NCBI RefSeq assembly: GCF_017315725.1
Contig: NZ_JAFLRG010000002.1
Coordinates: 1,984,001 to 2,048,000 of the forward strand
Source of the DNA: Trinickia acidisoli
GTDB lineage: Bacteria > Pseudomonadota > Gammaproteobacteria > Burkholderiales > Burkholderiaceae
Length of the DNA: 64,000 nt
Direction of reading: 5' to 3'
Shown: in pieces, positions 26,866 through 34,817 of the stretch
How positions within the stretch are numbered: the stretch's first letter is position 1
Layout of the letters: every line of letters begins with the position of its first letter
Translations under genes and position numbers: made by a program
The notes under the pieces: model-generated
Databases searched by the model: none
The model's input: the letters and a program-made list of their open reading frames with translations, nothing else
Told to the model about the DNA's origin: nothing

Positions 26866-27871
26866 TCTTCCCGCTCTCGCCGGACAGCATCGTCGCGAAA
26901 GCCTTTTCGTAGTCGTCGACGGCGAAATGGTGCGTGAGGATCGGGGAGAGATCGAGGCCGCTTTGCAGCATCGCCACCATCTTGTACCAAGTCTCGAACA
27001 TCTCGCGCCCGTAGATGCCTTTGATCTCGAGCCCTTTGAAGATCACCTGATTCCAATCGATCGCCGTCTGCGCCGGCGGGATGCCGAGCAGCGCAATCTT
27101 GCCGCCGTGATTCATCGCTTCGAGCATGCCCGTGAACGCGCTCGGCACGCCCGACATTTCGAGGCCTACGTCGAAGCCCTCGGCCATGTGCAACTCGCTC
27201 ATGACGTCGCGCAGCGACTCCTTCGTAATGTTCACCGCTCGCGTCGCGCCCATTTTGCGCGCCAGGCCGAGCCGATATTCGTTGACGTCGGTGATCACGA
27301 TATTGCGCGCGCCGACGTGCCGCGCGATCGCCACGGCCATGATGCCGATCGGCCCGGCTCCGGTGATGAGCACATCCTCGCCCACCAGGTTGAACGACAG
27401 CGCCGTATGCGTCGCGTTGCCGAACGGGTCGAAGATCGCGGCGAGGTCGTCGGAAATCTCGTCGGGAATCTTGAACGCGTTGAAGGCCGGAATCACGAGA
27501 TATTCCGCGAACGCACCCTCTCGGTTCACGCCGACGCCGATGGTGTTGCGGCACAAGTGACGCCGCCCCGCCCGACAATTTCGACAGAATCCGCAGGTGA
27601 TGTGCCCTTCGCCCGACACGCGATCGCCGATCGCGAAGCCGCGCACCTCTTGCCCCATCTCGACGATTTCGCCAACATACTCGTGCCCCACGTGCATCGG
27701 CACGGGGATCGTCTTTTGCGCCCAGTCGTCCCACTTCCAAATGTGGATGTCGGTTCCGCATATCGCCGTGCGCTTGATGCGAATCATGACGTCGTTGTGG
27801 CCCACTTCGGGCTTCTTCACTTGCGTCAGGGTGAGCCCCGGCGCGCGTTCGAGTTTGGCGAGTGCCTTCAT
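26843..27871 (-). CDS. tdh: L-threonine 3-dehydrogenase
   Basis: 342 residues, full length. Zinc medium-chain dehydrogenase: catalytic zinc ligands in AICGTDIHIW and MHVGHEYVGE, structural zinc cysteines in CGFCRNCRAGRRHLC, NAD-binding ITGAGPIGIMA. It oxidises L-threonine to 2-amino-3-ketobutyrate with NAD+. AAGGAG precedes the ATG. It is the second gene of kbl-tdh with a 10-bp gap, so both steps of threonine degradation to glycine and acetyl-CoA are co-expressed. Confidence 0.96.
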   Translation of the reverse strand: MKALAKLERAPGLTLTQVKKPEVGHNDVMIRIKRTAICGTDIHIWKWDDWAQKTIPVPMHVGHEYVGEIVEMGQEVRGFAIGDRVSGEGHITCGFCRNCRAGRRHLCRNTIGVGVNREGAFAEYLVIPAFNAFKIPDEISDDLAAIFDPFGNATHTALSFNLVGEDVLITGAGPIGIMAVAIARHVGARNIVITDVNEYRLGLARKMGATRAVNITKESLRDVMSELHMAEGFDVGLEMSGVPSAFTGMLEAMNHGGKIALLGIPPAQTAIDWNQVIFKGLEIKGIYGREMFETWYKMVAMLQSGLDLSPILTHHFAVDDYEKAFATMLSGESGKIILDWTA

Positions 27872-27881
27872 TTAGGACTCC

Positions 27882-29081
27882 TTAGATAATGCCGAGCGTG
27901 CGGCCGACGCGCGTGAATGCATCGACAGCGCGATCGATTTGCTCGGGCGTATGGGCGGCGCTCATCTGCGTACGGATGCGCGCGCGGCCTTTCGGCACGA
28001 CCGGATACGAAAACCCGATGACGTAGACGCCCTCCTTCAGCAAAGCGTCGGCCATGCGGGACGCGACCGACGCGTCGCCGAGCATCACGGGAATGATCGG
28101 ATGCTGGCCCGGCACGAGCGTGAATCCCGCCGTGCTCGTCGCCTCCCGAAAACGCTCACCGTTCTCGCGAACGCGCCGACGCAGCCGTGCGCCTTCGTCG
28201 CTCGCGAGTAGTTCAAGCACTTTGAGGGAAGCCGCGGCAATGCTCGGCGTCAACGTATTGGAGAAAAGGTAGGGCCGCGAGCGCTGGCGCAACAGCTCGA
28301 CCACCTCGCGACGCGCCGCGATGTATCCGCCCGAAGCACCGCCAAGGGCTTTGCCGAGCGTACCGGTAATGATGTCGACACGACCCTCGACGCCGCAAAA
28401 CTCCGGCGTGCCACGGCCGTGCTCGCCGATGAAGCCGACCGCATGCGAATCGTCGACCATGACGATCGCACCATAACGATCGGCCAAATCGCAGATGCCG
28501 GCCAGGTTCGCGATAATGCCGTCCATCGAGAAGACACCGTCGGTGGCAATCAGCTTGAAGCGCGCGCCGGCGGCATCGGCTTCACGCAGCTTCGCTTCGA
28601 GATCGGCAAGATCGTTGTTCTTATAGCGATAGCGTTTGGCCTTCGACAACCGAACGCCGTCGATGATGCTCGCATGATTGAGCTCGTCGCTGATGATCGC
28701 ATCGGTTTCGTCGGTCAGCGTTTCGAACAAGCCCCCGTTCGCATCGAAGCAGCTCGAATAGAGAATGCACTCTTCCGTACCGAGAAACGCGGATAGCGCG
28801 CGCTCGAGTTCCTTGTGGACGGTCTGCGTGCCGCAGATGAAACGCACGGAAGCCATGCCGAAACCGTCTTGGTCGAGTCCGGCTTTGGCCGCGGCGATCA
28901 AGCGCGCATCGTCGGCAAGGCCGAGGTAATTGTTCGCGCAGAAATTGAGGACGTCTTCGCCGCTGGCGAGGTGCACGTCGGCAGACTGCGGGCTTGCGAT
29001 CACCCGTTCGGTTTTGTAAAAGCCGTCGGCACGAATCTGATCGATCGTGCCGCGCAAATGGGCGAGAAAGGTATCGCGCAT
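27882..29081 (-). CDS. kbl: 2-amino-3-ketobutyrate CoA ligase (glycine C-acetyltransferase)
   Basis: 399 residues from the ATG at 29081 (AGGAG upstream). An upstream in-frame start would give an atypical 39-residue extension. PLP alpha-oxoamine synthase: FCANNYLGLADD, YSSCFDANGGLFE, DDSHAVGFIGEHGRGT and TGTLGKALGGASGG with the catalytic Lys. It cleaves 2-amino-3-ketobutyrate with CoA to glycine and acetyl-CoA. It contains an exact match to the origin iteron at 28143-28161. Divergent from a XRE-cupin regulator. Confidence 0.96.
   Translation of the reverse strand: MRDTFLAHLRGTIDQIRADGFYKTERVIASPQSADVHLASGEDVLNFCANNYLGLADDARLIAAAKAGLDQDGFGMASVRFICGTQTVHKELERALSAFLGTEECILYSSCFDANGGLFETLTDETDAIISDELNHASIIDGVRLSKAKRYRYKNNDLADLEAKLREADAAGARFKLIATDGVFSMDGIIANLAGICDLADRYGAIVMVDDSHAVGFIGEHGRGTPEFCGVEGRVDIITGTLGKALGGASGGYIAARREVVELLRQRSRPYLFSNTLTPSIAAASLKVLELLASDEGARLRRRVRENGERFREATSTAGFTLVPGQHPIIPVMLGDASVASRMADALLKEGVYVIGFSYPVVPKGRARIRTQMSAAHTPEQIDRAVDAFTRVGRTLGII
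28143..28161 (-). repeat. Origin iteron inside kbl
   Basis: CTCCCGAAAACGCTCACCG; on the coding strand CGGTGAGCGTTTTCGGGAG. It encodes GERFRE through GGT-GAG-CGT-TTT-CGG-GAG, with TTT and CGG uncommon for this genome. Confidence 0.6.
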
Positions 29082-29162
29082 CGGTTCGCTCCTGACAGAA
29101 AGGGCGCCGCTCGCACCGGATGGCGGGCGTTGCGGCTGTCTATTGCTGTTATAGTCGGTCGT

Positions 29163-29215
29163 CCGGTTTTGCCGAACAATTCCGGTTTTTCGAACCAAAG
29201 TTCGATATAGCGAAC
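29163..29215. promoter_or_regulatory. Operator region between kbl and the XRE-cupin gene
   Basis: Palindrome GTTCGATATAGCGAAC (29200-29215, 14 of 16 symmetric) and two direct repeats CCGGTTTT-N-CGAAC-like (about 29163-29177 and 29182-29195). CGAAC half-sites recur five times in 53 bp. The position between divergent genes suggests binding of the XRE-cupin regulator. Confidence 0.55.
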
Positions 29216-29238
29216 AACTCTAAGCGATCGAAATTGAA

Positions 29239-29853
29239 ATGGCAAGCTCCGCCACACGGCGCACCGCGCCTTCCTCTGCTTCAGCCACACCTGCCCCGGC
29301 ATCGGCACCGCCACGCGTTGGCGAACAAATTCAGCGAATGCGCACGGAACGGAAGTTGACGCTAGACGATCTTTCGCGGGCAGCCGGCGTGTCGAAATCG
29401 ATGCTCTCGGAAATCGAGCGCGACAAGGCCAATCCGACGATTGCCGTCGCCTGGCGGCTGACGAACGCGCTCGGTATCAGCCTCGATCAATTGTTCGCCA
29501 CGCAGCGTGCGCACGAAACGATCGCTGTGTCCGGCCCGCACGAAATTCCGACACTGGACGGACACGACGCGAAGTATCAACTACGCGTTTGGGGCCCCAT
29601 CGAGTTGGCCGGAAAATTCGAGTGGTACGAGCTTACGCTGCAGCCGGGCGGTGCGCTCGTATCGAACGCGCACGAACCCGGCACGCGAGAGCATCTGACG
29701 GTGCTGGCCGGGGCGATCGAAGTCGAAGCGGACGGGGACACGAAGCGGCTCAAGCTTGCCGACACCGCGCGCTACCAAGCCGATGTGCCGCACGCGATTC
29801 GCAATGCCGGCAAGACCGAGGCGAAGGCGCTGCTCGTCGTCATCCATGGGTAG
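29239..29853 (+). CDS. XRE-family regulator with cupin domain
   Basis: 204 residues. HTH_3 domain: VGEQIQRMRTERKLTLDDLS, AAGVSKSMLSEIERDKANPT, and a C-terminal cupin_2 domain (HEPGTREHLTVLAGAIEVEADGD, ADVPHAIRNAG) that would bind a small effector. It is divergent from kbl-tdh, so it probably controls threonine degradation and itself. The N-terminal 25 residues are Ala/Pro/Ser-rich and may be disordered, or the start may be internal. Confidence 0.88.
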   Translation: MASSATRRTAPSSASATPAPASAPPRVGEQIQRMRTERKLTLDDLSRAAGVSKSMLSEIERDKANPTIAVAWRLTNALGISLDQLFATQRAHETIAVSGPHEIPTLDGHDAKYQLRVWGPIELAGKFEWYELTLQPGGALVSNAHEPGTREHLTVLAGAIEVEADGDTKRLKLADTARYQADVPHAIRNAGKTEAKALLVVIHG

Positions 29854-29901
29854 CCGCTAGCACTAGCCCGCCGCGGGCAATTGGCCGTCTTGGTCGAGAT
29901 A

Positions 29902-29917
29902 CTGTATATTTGCACAG
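29902..29917 (+). promoter_or_regulatory. LexA (SOS) box
   Basis: CTGTATATTTGCACAG has the CTGT-N8-ACAG form of the proteobacterial LexA site, and the dyad extends to perfect 10-bp arms (29896-29923). It lies 24 bp before the next start codon, over the expected promoter. Confidence 0.8.
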
Positions 29918-29941
29918 TATCTCGATATTCGGAGAGCGGCC

Positions 29942-30319
29942 ATGCAGGAACACGATCTCGCCGCGCTGCGCTTTCAGGCCGCGGCGCGCGACCTCGATCA
30001 CATCGTCCGTCATATTGCGGCGCGCTACGTCGTGCAAGGCGTGCCGTTGACATGGCGGCTGCTTCACGCGATCGAAGCGGAGGCGCTGGCGGACCTCGGT
30101 TTCGCGAGTCGGCACGAGCCTGACGTGCTCGAGCTTTTCAAGCGTCCCGACGACATGAACTACCCGGAAACGGACGACCCGGCGACATTCGGCAGATCGA
30201 ATGCATTGCCGGCAGCGTTTGCGTTCGCCGTCGCGGCCTACGAAGAGGCGCAGATTGCGCAAGCGCCCACGGCGATGCAGCGCCATGAAACCACGCAGTC
30301 GCCGCGACGCTCGCGCTGA
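29942..30319 (+). CDS. Small SOS-regulated protein of unknown function
   Basis: 125 residues, soluble, mainly helical: RDLDHIVRHIAARYVVQGVPLTW, HAIEAEALADLGF, FKRPDDMNYPETDDPATFGRSN and a long C-terminal helix. No recognised domain or catalytic motif. GGAGAG precedes the ATG. The only strong clue is the near-perfect LexA box just upstream, which predicts induction by DNA damage. It is monocistronic and followed by two iterons. Confidence 0.7.
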   Translation: MQEHDLAALRFQAAARDLDHIVRHIAARYVVQGVPLTWRLLHAIEAEALADLGFASRHEPDVLELFKRPDDMNYPETDDPATFGRSNALPAAFAFAVAAYEEAQIAQAPTAMQRHETTQSPRRSR

Positions 30320-30334
30320 CGGTGCAGACCGAGC

Positions 30335-30379
30335 GCTCCTGAAAGGGCTCACCTTTTCGCTCCCGAATCATCTCACCTT
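30335..30379 (-). repeat. Two dispersed origin iterons
   Basis: CTCCTGAAAGGGCTCACCTT (30335-30354) and CTCCCGAATCATCTCACCTT (30359-30378), minus orientation, between the SOS gene and the KfrA-like gene. Confidence 0.75.
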
Positions 30380-30411
30380 CGATGCGATGGGAGCGTAGAT
30401 ACGGCAATGAA

Positions 30412-31626
30412 TCAAGCACTTATGTCGGGCGAGCCGGTTCGCGCTTCGTCCATGAAGCGTGTCACGGCTTCGAGCCGCGAGCGTTTGATCCCCGACGAGT
30501 GATCGCATTCCGGGCACAGCAATTCGTAACCGTCGTCGGCTCGCGCCAGTTCGGGCTCGCCGTCCGTACACTTCGGGCAGTGGGCAGGCAGTTCCGCGAA
30601 GGCGTCGAGCGCCGTGCCGAGCGCGGCAAAGTCGGCATCGGCAAATCTTCCCGTCGCGGCCCATGAGCGAACAAGGGCGGCGAGTTCGGGGGAAAGCGTT
30701 CCACGTCCTCGCGCGGCGGTGAGCTCGCGTGTCAACGCGTCGATTTCGTCGGATTGCTCGCGCACTTGCGCGTCGAGGCGGTCGCCTCGGCTCTTTGCCG
30801 CACTGAGTTGCTGGATGAAATCGAACTCTTTCCGGCTCGCGTCGCGAATTCCCGTTTGATAGGTAGCCGCCATGTTGCGCAGCGAATCGAGTTCGACGAG
30901 CATCGGCTTGACCCTGCGTTCAGCTTCCGCGATTGCATCCTTGATCTGCGCGGCGTAGTGCTCGGCGCTCTGACGCAGTTCTTGATGTAGCGAATCGATA
31001 CGCTCCCGTAACGAGGCGTTGGCGATTTGTTCAGTTTCGAGGCGCTGCTCGAGTCGAGCTCGTTCGACGTCGAGCCGGCCAACGGTTGCTTGCAATGCTT
31101 CATCGCTAGTCGTGCGAACAGCCGCGGACGCACTGATTTGCACCTCCAACTCTCGCACACGTGCAAGTGCTGTCTCGGCGCGCGCTTCGCTACGCTGCCA
31201 TGCCTCGTTTGCTGCTTCGCGACGAATTTGCGCTTCGCGCAAGTTGCTCGTGGCTTCTTCGAGTGCTTCGAAGACTTGCTTGCGCTCGGCCTCGAGTGTC
31301 TGTTTGGCCTCCTCGATCGCATGCTCGAACAACGCGCCCAACAATTCGCCGGCTTTTTCCTCGAGGCCGTGTGGAATAGCACCGGCTCCGATTCTCACGC
31401 GCGACGCATCCCGGAGTCGTTCCCAGAAATGATCGATGTCTTTAGGGATGTCGCTTGCGCTGCCTGTTTGCGTCAGGTCGCGGACGGCTCCCGCGGAGGG
31501 GCGAATGCCCAGGTCGAAAAATAGGCGCTTGCACGCATGCAAGGAGAGTTCGCGACGATGCACGCCGCTGTTGCGTAGCGATTCGAGCTCTTTTCGAATA
31601 GCTTCGCGTTGTTCGTCGATAGTCAT
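30412..31626 (-). CDS. KfrA-like DNA-binding coiled-coil protein with C-terminal zinc ribbon
   Basis: 404 residues. N-terminal helical DNA-binding domain (RRELSLHACKRLFFDLGIRPSAGAVRDLT), typical of the KfrA N-terminal domain of plasmid maintenance proteins. Residues about 100-310 are a long coiled coil rich in Glu, Arg, Ala and Leu. At the end, CPKC and CPEC about 20 residues apart (near 350-374) should hold a zinc. KfrA proteins support partition and organise replicon DNA. Position beside the iteron array agrees. The zinc ribbon is not part of classical KfrA. Confidence 0.8.
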   Translation of the reverse strand: MTIDEQREAIRKELESLRNSGVHRRELSLHACKRLFFDLGIRPSAGAVRDLTQTGSASDIPKDIDHFWERLRDASRVRIGAGAIPHGLEEKAGELLGALFEHAIEEAKQTLEAERKQVFEALEEATSNLREAQIRREAANEAWQRSEARAETALARVRELEVQISASAAVRTTSDEALQATVGRLDVERARLEQRLETEQIANASLRERIDSLHQELRQSAEHYAAQIKDAIAEAERRVKPMLVELDSLRNMAATYQTGIRDASRKEFDFIQQLSAAKSRGDRLDAQVREQSDEIDALTRELTAARGRGTLSPELAALVRSWAATGRFADADFAALGTALDAFAELPAHCPKCTDGEPELARADDGYELLCPECDHSSGIKRSRLEAVTRFMDEARTGSPDISA

Positions 31627-31659
31627 AGAAGCCGTCAGCGCGCTTGAAACGTGTTAATA

Positions 31660-31960
31660 ATAACGAATTACGTATCAAATGCTACATTTTTTTGAGGGAC
31701 GCGTGGTTTGTTGCAGAAACGGGTATGGCGATGGTCACGTTGACGGTGTAGGCGTAGCTAGGTATCCATTTTCCGTGAAACAAAGCGAGAAACATGATGT
31801 AATCTATTGTTTTTAAAAGATTTAATCTTGCTTTTGCAAAATTTCCCATTGTTTCACGGGACGGACCCGTTTTCCAAGTGTCTATCTCAACGAACTCGCG
31901 GGTGTTGTCCTTGAGAGTACTTGAAGTAAACACCCTTGAACCCTTGTTAAAAACGTTAAC
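31660..31960. other. AT-rich segment beside the iteron array, candidate DNA-unwinding element
   Basis: The lowest-GC stretch near the origin. Its most AT-rich part (31791-31848, with TTTTTAAAAGATTTAATC) is flanked by an 11-bp perfect inverted repeat, CCGTGAAACAA at 31773-31783 and TTGTTTCACGG at 31849-31859. An 83-residue open frame across it on the minus strand looks spurious. Such an AT-rich block next to iterons is where strand opening would be expected. Confidence 0.55.
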
Positions 31961-32000
31961 GCCTCACGGAACCCTTGCTGGACAAGGCGTTCCGGCCGAT

Positions 32001-33346
32001 CGGGTGAAGCTTTGCGGGAGCCGAGGTGAGCTTCGACAGGACCCATCCGTGATGGAGTTCGGGGATGTCCGTGAGCCATATCGGGATAGGTCGTGAGGGG
32101 ATTCAGGAGAGCGGCGCGCATCGTGGTGCCGCGATGGTGAGCGATTACGGGAGACGTTGCCGTTGCAGGCTCCGTCTGTGCTCAAGCGGCCGCAATCGGC
32201 GAATCTTCGATAGGTGAGGTTTTACGGGGCCTACCAAATCAACCGATTTCATCGTCGAACGACCGCCCTCGAGGGGCTGGGTGAGACATTTCGGGAAAAA
32301 CCGCGCATGCCAGGTGAGATTTTTCGGGAAAACCCGGGGTTTTGCAGCCTCCAATGACGCATAGGTGAGCTTTCTCGGGGGCATGACCGGCCGAAAATCG
32401 TCGCCCGGTGGGTACGAATCTCGCGGTCTGGGGTCGCGATCCCTATGGTGAGGTTTTGCGGGACCAACGGCTTGGGTGATCTACGCATCGAGATGGACAC
32501 GCACCCAGCTTCGCAGGTGAGCGTTTTCGGGATACGAATTGGCGGTTGGAGGCGTATTGTTAGCGAAGTTAGCCTCCACTTTCGTCAAAAGCTAGTCTTT
32601 ATCGCATTGGTGAGCTTGATTGGATTGACCTTGAAATCAGGATGGTGAGCTTTTTCGGGGGGGCTTGGAGGCGATTGCGGAACATGGGGTGCTCGAGGTG
32701 TGGTTTGGGTAAGGTGAGCCGATCCGGGAGCGTTTGTTCGATAAGGCGCGCGCGAGGCTGCTGCGCTAAGTATCGGATCCGTTTGGAAAATCTCGGTTGC
32801 GTATCGATAAGGTGAGTCTCTGCGGGAGCCTATCGGCTCGATGTCGAATCGCTTGCGCAGGTTCGTCGAAGCCTTCAAAGGTGAGTGTTTCCAGGAGTTG
32901 TTTGCAGCATGCGAAACACGGGAAACCGCGAAGTCCTCAGCACTAGTGCTTCTCGAGCAGGGAAAGGTGAGCTTGTTCGGGATATGCCTCGATCCGTGCG
33001 GTGGAATGTATAGGGACGCTCACGGTTCGATCCGGACTCCCGCATCGTGTAGCTGGTGCCCCCATGATCGGGATGAGTTCGGGGGCGCGATTGAGCTTGA
33101 CGGCGGGGCGATGTCGAGACGTCAATGCGGTCGCCTCCGAGCGAAATTGCTTTGCCGATTCGCCGTCGCGAAATAGCGACAATCGTGAAGGTGAGTCGAC
33201 ACGGGAGCGCTCGCCAAAGCGCTTGGGATGCGCATTCGGCAAGATCTGACGACGGACGCCAAGTCCATCAACGAAACGTTTCGACTCCCGACTCCCGCGG
33301 CGGTGAGCCTTTCCGGGAGACAATCGAGGTGAGGCGTTGGCGCGAG
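32001..33346 (+). repeat. Origin iteron array (about 20 copies)
   Basis: Plus-orientation copies of AGGTGAG-N2-TTTTCGGGAG. Clear ones start near 32135, 32212, 32279, 32312, 32363, 32447, 32515, 32645, 32711, 32809, 32878, 32964, 33188 and 33300. Weaker ones lie near 32002, 32024, 32070, 32091, 32609 and 33327. The array ends about 100 bp before the initiator gene, which should bind it. Unlike CRISPR, the spacing is irregular and the unit is only 18-20 bp. Confidence 0.88.
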
Positions 33347-33437
33347 CCGCGTTTCACCGCGAAGGGTGAGAACGGGGCTCTAGACGCCCATCACCGCACT
33401 CTGTATCCTGTCGAAAAATTTCCTTCCCGATCGACGC

Positions 33438-34796
33438 ATGGCAACAAAGCGCGCGAAGAAAACCGATGTGGTGAGCCCAAGCTCCGCTGAGCTGCGAAAG
33501 GCCGTCGAAGCGATCGCCATTCAGCCGAAGAGCGGCAAGATCACGCTCCTAACGCGAAAGCTGTTCAACGTGCTGTTGGCCGTTGCGCAGCAGGCGGACG
33601 AATCGGGCGATACGTATCGCGCGTTGTTGTCGGACATCGTCGCCAACTCCGCTTTCGACTCGAACGATACCGCACTCGTGAAGGAACATCTGCGGCGGAT
33701 GGTTTCCGTGCAGGTCGAGTGGAGTCAGGGCACGTCGAGCCAGAAGCCGGGACGAAAGTGGGGCATCTCGACATTGATCGCCGATGCCGAAATTCTCGAA
33801 GATCCTGCCACGCGACGTGTCTGGGTGGAGTTCTCGTTCGCGCCGAAGATCAAAAAGAAATTGCTGGATCCGGTGCAGTACGCGCGGCTCAGCTTGCAGT
33901 TCCAAAGCCAGTTGCGCAGCAGCGCGGGCCTCGCGCTCTACGAGATTTGCGTGCGATACCTGACCAACCCCAGCCATCTGACGATGCGGGAGTCATGGGC
34001 TTGGTGGCGTCCGATCCTATCGGGCACGCCCGACACCGAAGCCGGCGACGAAGCCAAGCGCGAGTACAAGTATTTCAAGCGCGACTATCTGCGCCCTGCG
34101 ATCGCTGAAGTCAACGCGGTGACGAATATTTTCGTGGAGCTCATCGAGCACCGCGAAGGCCGGCGGGTCGCGGAGATCCAATTCCGCGTCACCGAACGCA
34201 AACAGCCGATGCTTGCGCTCGATGAGCATCCCAATGTCTTCGACAGTACGCTGATCGACCGAATGGTGAAGATCGGAATTCCGTTGAAGGAAGCGCAAAC
34301 GCTATACGCCGATAGCGAGGAAAACCGTATTCGAGCTGCTTTGCAGATGACGGAGCAACGCATGCGGAGCGCGACGCTGCCGCCTGTTCGCAGTGCCCCG
34401 GCGCTGTTCAAGGATGCGCTGAAAAAAGGTTATGCTCCGGCCGTCGACCTGCTCGATCAGCCGGCCAACGGCGTCGGCAAGGCATTGGCTGCTGTGGCGC
34501 CGGCCGATGACCGCAAAGCACGTTTGCTGGACGAGTATGCGGCTTACCGCCGCAAAGAGGCGCGCGCGCTGTACGAAGAACAAGGTGAGTCGGAACAGGA
34601 GCTCGCGCGGCAGTCGTTCGAAGAAGACATGCTGCCGCAACTCGGGTCTCATCTTCGCGAAGATTGGCGTCGTCGCGGTTTGGGTTCGAAGCTTGGCGAG
34701 ACCGCTTTCTTCGATTGGCTCGCACGCAAGACGTGGGGCGAGCCGACCGACGGCGATTTGCTGGCATTCACGCTGGGGCAATCGCGAGCAGCTTGA
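33438..34796 (+). CDS. Replication initiator protein (Rep_3/RepB type)
   Basis: 452 residues. Two winged-helix modules characteristic of Rep_3 initiators: ITLLTRKLFNVLLAVAQQ in the first, VQYARLSLQFQSQLRSSAGLALYEICVRYL at the start of the second, then EYKYFKRDYLRPAIAEVNAVTNI and IQFRV. A C-terminal extension (residues about 290-450) is longer than in small-plasmid RepB proteins. It should bind the iteron array just upstream and open the origin. It faces parB, with 21 bp between the stop codons. It contains one iteron-like sequence at 34582. Confidence 0.9.
   Translation: MATKRAKKTDVVSPSSAELRKAVEAIAIQPKSGKITLLTRKLFNVLLAVAQQADESGDTYRALLSDIVANSAFDSNDTALVKEHLRRMVSVQVEWSQGTSSQKPGRKWGISTLIADAEILEDPATRRVWVEFSFAPKIKKKLLDPVQYARLSLQFQSQLRSSAGLALYEICVRYLTNPSHLTMRESWAWWRPILSGTPDTEAGDEAKREYKYFKRDYLRPAIAEVNAVTNIFVELIEHREGRRVAEIQFRVTERKQPMLALDEHPNVFDSTLIDRMVKIGIPLKEAQTLYADSEENRIRAALQMTEQRMRSATLPPVRSAPALFKDALKKGYAPAVDLLDQPANGVGKALAAVAPADDRKARLLDEYAAYRRKEARALYEEQGESEQELARQSFEEDMLPQLGSHLREDWRRRGLGSKLGETAFFDWLARKTWGEPTDGDLLAFTLGQSRAA
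34582..34601 (+). repeat. Iteron-like sequence inside the initiator gene
   Basis: AAGGTGAGTCGGAACAGGAG fits the ends of the iteron (AAGGTGAG and CRGGAG) but not the central T-run. Confidence 0.4.
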
Positions 34797-34817
34797 CGCT
34801 CGGGCGCGCCGATTGCT

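Noticed and set aside
31682..31933. An 83-residue open frame on the minus strand in the AT-rich block
   Set aside because: No ribosome site, no codon bias and no recognisable family. The AT-rich DNA is better explained as part of the origin.
32001..33346. Regularly repeated 18-20-bp units looked at first like a CRISPR array
   Set aside because: Spacing is irregular (about 33 to 220 bp), the units are shorter than CRISPR repeats, no cas genes are present, and the array abuts a replication initiator gene. They are iterons.
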